This document shows positions 5,659-10,059 of a stretch of DNA of 10,059 nt, piece after piece. The position numbers were made by a program, and so were the translations under genes. Under the pieces are notes generated by a model. That model did no database searches. It saw only the letters and a program-made list of their open reading frames with translations, and had not been told where the DNA came from. The stretch spans positions 1-10,059 of the forward strand of contig DARE01000051.1 in the NCBI GenBank assembly GCA_002503205.1, read 5' to 3'. The first letter of the stretch is position 1; each line of letters begins with the position of its first letter. Origin of the DNA: Thermoplasmatales archaeon UBA447. Its GTDB lineage: Archaea > Thermoplasmatota > Thermoplasmata > Thermoplasmatales > Thermoplasmataceae.

Positions 5659-6666
5659 ATGACAGGAAAATCTTATTCATGCATAGTAATAGGTGCAGCA
5701 TCTGCTGGTCTTTCTGCGGGACTGTATCTGTCAAGGCAGGGTGTTGACACCCTGATAATTTCCAGAGATATTGGGGGGCAGGCACTTCTTACTGATGATA
5801 TAGAAAATTATCCCGGAATTGAGCAGATCAGCGGTTTTGATCTGATGAACCGTTTCCAGAAACAGACTGAATCATATGGAGCACAGTTCCTTTATGATGA
5901 GGTAATTTCAGTGGAAAGGAACAGTGACGGCAATTTCGTTCTCTCAACACGTTCCGAAAAATATACTGCAGAAGCCGTTATACTTGCATTCGGGAAGACC
6001 CCCAGAATGCTCGGAGTTCCGGGAGAGGAGAAATTGCAGGGCAGGGGCATATCATACTGTGCTGTCTGTGACGGCCCTCTGTATAAGGGAAAGGAGATAG
6101 GAGTGGCCGGAATAGGAGAGCATGGATTGCAGGCTGCCACATATCTCGCTGGTGTGGCAAGCAAACTTCATGTGTTCTACAAAGGATCCAAGGCACCGGA
6201 AGATGATGAGCAGTACCAGGACCTTATCAACAATGATAAGGTTACTTTTTACCTCGGTGCATCAGTGAAGGAGGTAAAAGGTGATAAAACAGCAGACAGT
6301 GTGGTATTTTCTGACAGGGAAGGAGAGAAAACAGTCAAGCTGAATGGCCTGTTTGTGGAGATGGGATACATAGCGAAGACAGATTTTGTCAAGGATCTTG
6401 TGAAGCTTAATGATTCCAAGGAGATAATCACAGACAAGTTGGGAAGAACAAGTGCTGAAGGGATATTCGCCTGTGGTGATGTGACCGATATTCCCTACAA
6501 ACAGGCAGTTATATCAGCAGGCCAGGGAGCGGCTGCAGCACTTTCCGCATACAATTTCATACAGAGAAAGCATGGCAGGAATGCTGTAAAATCAGACTGG
6601 AAAGCTGTCAAACCAAGAAAACCATCAGGAGAGGGCAGCGGCCAGGGGTTCATCCTAAATAAGTAA
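5659..6666 (+). CDS. trxB: Thioredoxin reductase-like flavoprotein with altered NADPH site
   Basis: The 335-residue product is a low-molecular-weight thioredoxin reductase. It has an N-terminal FAD fold (IVIGAASAGLSAG, about 9-21), the IGGQ and ENYPG segments, the redox-active CAVC (134-137) of the pattern YCAVCDG, a second Rossmann fold (about 146-240), and the closing flavin motif FACGDVTD (270-277). Two points are odd. The FAD motif reads GAASAG instead of GxGxxG. The second fold reads GIGEHG where NADPH enzymes have GGGxSA, and the HRRxxxR motif that holds the NADPH 2'-phosphate is absent: the equivalent strand is LHVFYKGSKAPE. By comparison with the Thermoplasma acidophilum enzyme, NADPH may not be the donor. 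The C-terminus carries a ~30-residue basic, glycine-rich tail. The ATG at 5659 was preferred; a TTG at 5650 adds three residues. Confidence 0.9.
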   Translation: MTGKSYSCIVIGAASAGLSAGLYLSRQGVDTLIISRDIGGQALLTDDIENYPGIEQISGFDLMNRFQKQTESYGAQFLYDEVISVERNSDGNFVLSTRSEKYTAEAVILAFGKTPRMLGVPGEEKLQGRGISYCAVCDGPLYKGKEIGVAGIGEHGLQAATYLAGVASKLHVFYKGSKAPEDDEQYQDLINNDKVTFYLGASVKEVKGDKTADSVVFSDREGEKTVKLNGLFVEMGYIAKTDFVKDLVKLNDSKEIITDKLGRTSAEGIFACGDVTDIPYKQAVISAGQGAAAALSAYNFIQRKHGRNAVKSDWKAVKPRKPSGEGSGQGFILNK

Positions 6667-6670
6667 TCTC

Positions 6671-6700
6671 TTTCTTTCCCTTTTTTAATGATCTATTTTT
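6671..6700 (+). terminator. T-rich terminator of the thioredoxin operon
   Basis: Right after the reductase stop come TTTC runs, then TTTTTT (6681-6686) and another TTTTT (6696-6700), without a strong hairpin. Such T-tracts end transcription in archaea. Confidence 0.55.
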
Positions 6701-6712
6701 CGTTACACCAGC

Positions 6713-6780
6713 ATAAAAATTTAAGTTAAAGTCAATACTCTGTCTAAGGATTGGACATAAGGATTAACATTTCCCGGAGG
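6713..6780 (+). promoter_or_regulatory. Promoter and strong ribosome binding site deciding a TTG start
   Basis: ATAAAAAT (from 6713) is a TATA-like box predicting a start near 6740 and a leader of ~48 nt. The leader ends in GGAGG (6776-6780), seven bases before TTG at 6788. The full Shine-Dalgarno match fixes this otherwise weak start codon, in contrast to the leaderless genes of the window. Confidence 0.6.
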
Positions 6781-6787
6781 AATACAA

Positions 6788-8077
6788 TTGAGCGAAGATA
6801 ACCCGATAACTGCTCCTTATGATAAAGAGAACAGTGGTAAAGGTTATCTTTACGCCAACAGGGTTTCGAGGCTCAAGATTGCAACCATGATTGAGAATGC
6901 TCAATCAACTTCCAGGCACCCCTACGTCAGCATCATTCGCGGACGGGACATGGAGAGTGTCAATTCTTTCTCGGAAGGAGTCATAGAAATATTGGAACTG
7001 CACGGAAACCATATTGTTTATCCGGAGAAAATGGACAGCCGGCCTGACGGAAAAGCAAAGGCCAGTTCAGAGAATATAATTTATGTCATAGACCAGAGCT
7101 ATATTGAGCAAAAGGCAAGGGAGAAACACATAACAATGCCAGTAAGTTCTTCAGATCTTATTAGGGGACTTGGCCTTAGTGTATCGCCAAATTCAAAAGT
7201 CATCATTAAGGTAACTACTGAGTTCTCAGGCAATATAATCACTGAGAATTCTATTGGCGAAATGACTTCAGCAGCCAGTGAAAGAAAACTTCAGCGTTCA
7301 CCGGATGTGAATATTCCTTCCTCTGCCTCCACTCTTGCTTTCTATTTTGGGGCTGTGTCCTTTGCATCAGCTGCAATCATTCAGGCACTCCTTCTCTACA
7401 CACAGATACTGGGTCCTTCACTGGTATACCAGTCTCTGTCCCTGGTAAATGTAGGGCTGATATTCTTCATAATAACACTGATCTCATATGCCCTAAGATA
7501 TTCCGGCTATAAGGCCATGAATTTCTATGAGCGTTTTGTTACGCTGGCTGCAGGTCTGCTATTCATAGCATCTGCAATTATAACCTATGAGGCTTTTGTT
7601 AGAGATAATGTTATTCCTAACCAGGGAGTTAGCATGGTACCGTTATTAGCAGGTCCTGCAACACTTATTGGGGTACTGTTCCAAGTGATAAACATCAATA
7701 TACCACTGGCAGTCATGACTGCTGCCCAGATTACTCTCTTCTCACTTCGGTTAAAAAGATGGCCTTCTTCAATTGCTGTTGCTGTATTTTCATCTCTGCC
7801 CTTAATTGCACCATATTTTGTTGATTCAGGGATAACTGGCTATTATTCTGTCAGCTTCGGAGGGGGGTTTTACTTTATCCGTGAATCTGTTTTCACAAAC
7901 ACATCTTCCTTTATCCATGAAACTATTTTCACAAACACATCCGCTTCAATAACAGTCTCCATAATATTCGTCATATCCAATGCTTTTCTTGCACTTTTAT
8001 TCTTCCATATAGGAAAAAGTGGGTTCAAATCCCAAAGGCATGATCACGATGAGGCTCAGAATCCTGCCAAAACATGA
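6788..8077 (+). CDS. Multi-pass membrane protein with soluble N-terminal domain, function unknown
   Basis: The 429-residue product is not recognised. Residues 1-180 look soluble, with alternating strand-like and helical segments (for example HPYVSIIRGRD and NIIYVIDQSYIE) but no nucleotide-binding or catalytic motif I can name. Seven hydrophobic segments follow at about 182-206, 213-236, 250-271, 281-300, 303-322, 327-345 and 387-408, then a short hydrophilic, histidine- and glutamine-containing tail. Between the last two helices lies a loop made of two 12-residue copies (FIRESVFTNTSS and FIHETIFTNTSA, 363-386). With seven helices the soluble domain and the tail would lie on opposite sides of the membrane, if the count is right. 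It is flanked by its own promoter and by that of the SIS gene, so no operon partner points to a role. The start is set by the GGAGG site. Confidence 0.75.
   Translation: MSEDNPITAPYDKENSGKGYLYANRVSRLKIATMIENAQSTSRHPYVSIIRGRDMESVNSFSEGVIEILELHGNHIVYPEKMDSRPDGKAKASSENIIYVIDQSYIEQKAREKHITMPVSSSDLIRGLGLSVSPNSKVIIKVTTEFSGNIITENSIGEMTSAASERKLQRSPDVNIPSSASTLAFYFGAVSFASAAIIQALLLYTQILGPSLVYQSLSLVNVGLIFFIITLISYALRYSGYKAMNFYERFVTLAAGLLFIASAIITYEAFVRDNVIPNQGVSMVPLLAGPATLIGVLFQVININIPLAVMTAAQITLFSLRLKRWPSSIAVAVFSSLPLIAPYFVDSGITGYYSVSFGGGFYFIRESVFTNTSSFIHETIFTNTSASITVSIIFVISNAFLALLFFHIGKSGFKSQRHDHDEAQNPAKT
7874..7945 (+). repeat. 36-bp in-frame tandem duplication
   Basis: Units 7874-7909 and 7910-7945 are adjacent copies that share TTTATCC, TGAA and a TTTTCACAAACACATC block and differ at about eight positions, mostly in the last four bases. 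Each encodes 12 residues (FI-E--FTNTS-). It lies in a predicted loop of the membrane protein. Confidence 0.85.
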
Positions 8078-8089
8078 ACATGACATTCC

Positions 8090-8097
8090 TTTTATAC
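8090..8097 (+). promoter_or_regulatory. TATA box for the SIS-domain gene
   Basis: TTTTATAC lies 19-26 nt before the ATG at 8116, predicting a start at about 8116-8119, so the transcript is leaderless or nearly so. No clear Shine-Dalgarno motif precedes the ATG. Confidence 0.45.
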
Positions 8098-8115
8098 TGA
8101 ATTCACCTGAGAATC

Positions 8116-9057
8116 ATGAAAAATATGCCTGAACATTCTACTCATATGGAGAGTGCAATAAGGAGCCAGCCATCTGCCATATTCAATATCCTCATGGAAG
8201 AGAGTACAGATTTCAGGAATGCGGCCACTTCCATCAGGAAGGCAAGAAGGTTGTTCATTGTTGGTACTGGCTCATCCTTCCATTCGGCTGTGTATGGCAG
8301 CTATTTCATGAGGGAATTTTCTTCACAGAAATTTGTCTACACCCGAACCTCATATGAGTTTGCAGTTTATGGTGAAACCCTTAACAGGGATGATGTTGTT
8401 GTAGTCATAAGCCACAGAGGGTACAAGAGATACAGTTACCTTTCACTGAAGAAGGCAAGAAGTGCAGGATGCGTAACAATAGCCATTACCGGAAAAGGGA
8501 CAAGCATAAAGCCTAATGAGGCAGACTTTATCTTCTATACGGTAGAACAGGAAAAATCTTCAGCCCATACTGTAAGCCTTATTACATCCATGTCAGTTCT
8601 TCTTTCACTTGCAGTATATTCTTCAGGATCTGGAGATACAGATACTTCTGGGAAACTCAGGTCAATGGCCAAATTATTGAGGGATGATATTCAGGCATCA
8701 ATTGATATGGCCTTCCGGGAATCAGGAAAATTCCTGGACACCTTCGATAACTCCGGGTGCCTGTGGCTTTCTGGTTTTGGGGTAAATTCTGTGACTGCAG
8801 TGGAAGGAGCGCTTAAGTTCCAGGAAACATCCTATATCAGGGCATCCGGATACGAGACTGAGCAACTAATTCATGGACCTGTGAGATCCTCCGATCTTAC
8901 CAGAGACACATTTATCATGATAGCTGACGGAAAAAGTACTGACAGAACACGTGAATTCTACTGGTCCATTAAAGAGGTTGGTGGAAAGGTGATGCTAATT
9001 CTCCCTTCAGATGATGGTACCGCTACATTCAATTACCATATGACCGGATTGAGTTAG
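8116..9057 (+). CDS. SIS-domain phosphosugar isomerase-like protein (GlmS/AgaS-type), interrupted by TAG
   Basis: The open part has 313 residues with two SIS domains, as in the isomerase half of GlmS and in related glucosamine-6-phosphate deaminases or sugar isomerases; the glutaminase half is absent. Visible motifs are FIVGTGSS (47-54, phosphate loop), ISHRGYKRYS (98-107, where GlmS has SQSGET), ITGKGTS (124-130), EKSSAHT (146-152), EGALKFQETSYI (230-241), and YETEQLIHGP (246-255) carrying the glutamate and histidine that correspond to GlmS ExxHGP. The reading frame continues without interruption after the TAG at 9055-9057 for 45 more codons to TAA at 9193-9195 and encodes the expected family C-terminus. 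The gene is therefore either nonsense-mutated, decoded through the amber codon, or affected by a sequencing error. An ATG at 8125 is a second possible start. Confidence 0.85.
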   Translation: MKNMPEHSTHMESAIRSQPSAIFNILMEESTDFRNAATSIRKARRLFIVGTGSSFHSAVYGSYFMREFSSQKFVYTRTSYEFAVYGETLNRDDVVVVISHRGYKRYSYLSLKKARSAGCVTIAITGKGTSIKPNEADFIFYTVEQEKSSAHTVSLITSMSVLLSLAVYSSGSGDTDTSGKLRSMAKLLRDDIQASIDMAFRESGKFLDTFDNSGCLWLSGFGVNSVTAVEGALKFQETSYIRASGYETEQLIHGPVRSSDLTRDTFIMIADGKSTDRTREFYWSIKEVGGKVMLILPSDDGTATFNYHMTGLS

Positions 9058-9195
9058 GCCCTTTCATGCTTTATGACCCTTCCTATACTTCAGGTTCTTT
9101 CGCTTAAACTTTCTTTGAAAATAGGAACTGACCCAGACGGATTCAGAAGTGATGATAAGAAGTTCAGGAAGATTGATGAGATGCTGGGCCTCTAA
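9058..9195 (+). pseudogene. In-frame continuation of the SIS gene beyond the TAG codon
   Basis: In the same frame as the SIS gene, 45 codons follow the TAG, reading ALSCFMTLPILQVLSLKLSL and then KIGTDPDGFRSDDKKFRK to a TAA. The helix LPILQ...KIGTDPD is the usual last helix and G-x-D/N-P-D motif of GlmS-like SIS proteins, and the D-D-rich end also occurs in relatives. A six-T run right after the TAA marks the natural gene end. The full product would have 359 residues including the residue at the TAG. Confidence 0.75.
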
Positions 9196-9199
9196 AGTA

Positions 9200-9205
9200 T
9201 TTTTT
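9200..9205 (+). terminator. T-run after the SIS gene's TAA
   Basis: TTTTTT begins five bases after the TAA at 9193-9195, the usual place for an archaeal T-tract terminator. It supports the TAA, not the earlier TAG, as the ancestral stop. Confidence 0.45.
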
Positions 9206-9233
9206 ATAATTATGCCATAGTTCAATTACAGAT

Positions 9234-9239
9234 TATAAA
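9234..9239 (+). promoter_or_regulatory. TATA box of the leaderless gamma-glutamyltransferase gene
   Basis: TATAAA begins exactly 26 nt before the ATG at 9260, the same spacing as at the gene at 4357, so the mRNA should begin at the start codon. An AAGGAG motif (9238-9243) sits before an ATG at 9250, but that frame stops within about 33 codons and shows no family similarity. Confidence 0.6.
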
Positions 9240-9259
9240 GGAGTACACCATGCTGTATC

Positions 9260-10059
9260 ATGACTACCAGACCTATGGCGGTATCTGGGCAGGCTGTTGT
9301 ATCATCTTCAAGTCTGCCTTCATCCCTAGCAGGAAGAGACATAATTAAAAAGGGAGGAAATGTCTATGATGCACTTGTTGCAACGAGCCTTGCCCTTGCT
9401 GTGACACAGAACAATCTCTGCGGTCTTGGCGGAGATATGTTTGCAATTTTGAGAAGAGCTGACGGCTCCATCGACTATCTGAACGGAAGTGGCAGGAGTT
9501 TTGCCGATCTTAGCATAGAACACTTTCTGAATAAAGGCCTGAAAGAACTTCCCTCAAGAGGCCTTGATTCTGCCATAACCGTTCCGGGAATGGTAAAATC
9601 ATTGAATGACATACACAAAAAATATTGCACAATGGAGCAGAAAGACCTCATCAAGCCTGCATTCGAGCTTGCATCAAATGGCTTCGGTGTGACAGAAAAT
9701 TATTCGCATTCAATAGATGTAAGCAGGAAAGTGTTCTCTGGAATGAAAGGCTGGGAAAATCTGTTTACTCCCGGCAATCATGTGCCAGAACCTGGGTCTA
9801 TCTTCAAACAGAAAGATCTGGCAATGACTCTCAAATCCTTGATGGATGATGGCCTTGACTCATATTATAATGGAAATCTTGCAGATCGTATTCTTAAAGG
9901 ATTGAGATCACAGGGTTCATTCATATCTGAAAAAGACCTCAGGAATCATACTTCAAATTGGGAAAAACCTCTCCAAACAGATTTTGAAGGGTACAGGTTT
10001 TATGAGACAGGCCCAAACAGCCAGGGGGCCACAGCGCTGTTATGGCTCAACCTTGCCAG
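9260..10059 (+). CDS. ggt: Gamma-glutamyltransferase, N-terminal part (partial)
   Basis: From the ATG at 9260 the frame runs 266 codons to the window edge. It matches the large subunit of the Ntn-hydrolase gamma-glutamyltransferase (glutathione hydrolase) family: RP near the start, KGGNVYDALVA (31-41; family GGNAxDAAVA), GLGGDMF (55-61), NGSGRSF (75-81) with the arginine that usually binds the glutamyl carboxylate, VPGMVKSL (108-115) and GPNSQG (251-256). The autocleavage threonine and small subunit lie beyond the window. The protein starts without a signal peptide, so it may act in the cytosol, unlike secreted bacterial enzymes. Family members transfer or hydrolyse gamma-glutamyl groups; most archaea lack glutathione, so the natural substrate is unclear. 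It follows the SIS gene but has its own promoter. Confidence 0.88.
   Translation, partial: MTTRPMAVSGQAVVSSSSLPSSLAGRDIIKKGGNVYDALVATSLALAVTQNNLCGLGGDMFAILRRADGSIDYLNGSGRSFADLSIEHFLNKGLKELPSRGLDSAITVPGMVKSLNDIHKKYCTMEQKDLIKPAFELASNGFGVTENYSHSIDVSRKVFSGMKGWENLFTPGNHVPEPGSIFKQKDLAMTLKSLMDDGLDSYYNGNLADRILKGLRSQGSFISEKDLRNHTSNWEKPLQTDFEGYRFYETGPNSQGATALLWLNLA

Noticed and set aside
5892..6196. Minus-strand frames inside the thioredoxin reductase gene
   Set aside because: They are antisense shadows of a strongly conserved gene; no start signals or family motifs.
8021..8040. tRNA T-arm-like hairpin TGGG-TTCAAAT-CCCA inside the 3' end of the membrane protein gene
   Set aside because: The stem is only four pairs, no acceptor stem, anticodon arm or CCA context is found nearby, and the bases lie in an intact coding frame. 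A tRNA gene or tRNA-type attachment site is not supported.
9250..9348. Short frame starting at ATG 9250 with a good AAGGAG site
   Set aside because: It encodes about 32 residues ending in TAA, overlaps the conserved gamma-glutamyltransferase N-terminus in another frame, and shows no family signature.

Overview
The window most likely comes from a Thermoplasmata (Thermoplasmatales-like) archaeon. The reasons are an A+T-rich composition, archaeal TATA boxes close to start codons, and T-run gene ends. The protein families fit too: archaeal-type HxlR and TrmB-like regulators, an MDP-1 HAD phosphatase, and a thioredoxin reductase without an NADPH signature. Two genes (4357 and 9260) have TATAAA starting exactly 26 nt before the ATG, as expected for leaderless mRNAs. 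This assignment rests on gene content only; no rRNA or other marker is present.

Layout. (1) 1-185, minus: N-terminus of a sugar-type ABC permease, cut by the window edge. (2) 186-517: gene-free spacer with short inverted repeats. It runs into a nested palindromic element (457-574) that folds best as a minus-strand RNA and looks like the right end of an IS605/TnpB-family element. The C-terminal tail of the next gene lies inside it. (3) 518-1783, minus: MFS transporter, divergent from an HxlR-type regulator (1956-2291), with palindromes over and beside the regulator's TATA box. (4) 2332-2832, plus: MDP-1-type HAD phosphatase, overlapping by 4 bp the convergent FAD-dependent glycerol-3-phosphate dehydrogenase (2829-4208, minus). 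(5) 4357-4794, plus: small four-helix membrane protein. (6) Redox block: a cysteine-containing winged-helix regulator (4798-5163, minus) divergent from a thioredoxin and thioredoxin reductase operon (5255-6666, plus), with a 15-bp direct repeat in the shared promoter region. (7) 6788-8077, plus: unrecognised membrane protein with a soluble N-terminal domain and a 36-bp tandem duplication. (8) 8116-9195, plus: SIS-domain phosphosugar isomerase-like gene interrupted by an in-frame TAG at 9055-9057. (9) 9260-10059, plus: N-terminal part of a gamma-glutamyltransferase, running off the edge.

How the genes may work together: most units are one or two genes with their own promoters. The clearest functional groups are MFS plus HxlR (probably regulated efflux or uptake) and wHTH plus Trx plus TrxR (thiol redox). 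I saw no CRISPR array, tRNA or rRNA. The points most worth a second look are the amber codon inside the SIS gene, the altered nucleotide-binding motifs of the thioredoxin reductase, the TnpB-right-end-like structure at the MFS 3' end, and the repeated operator-like motifs at the redox promoter.
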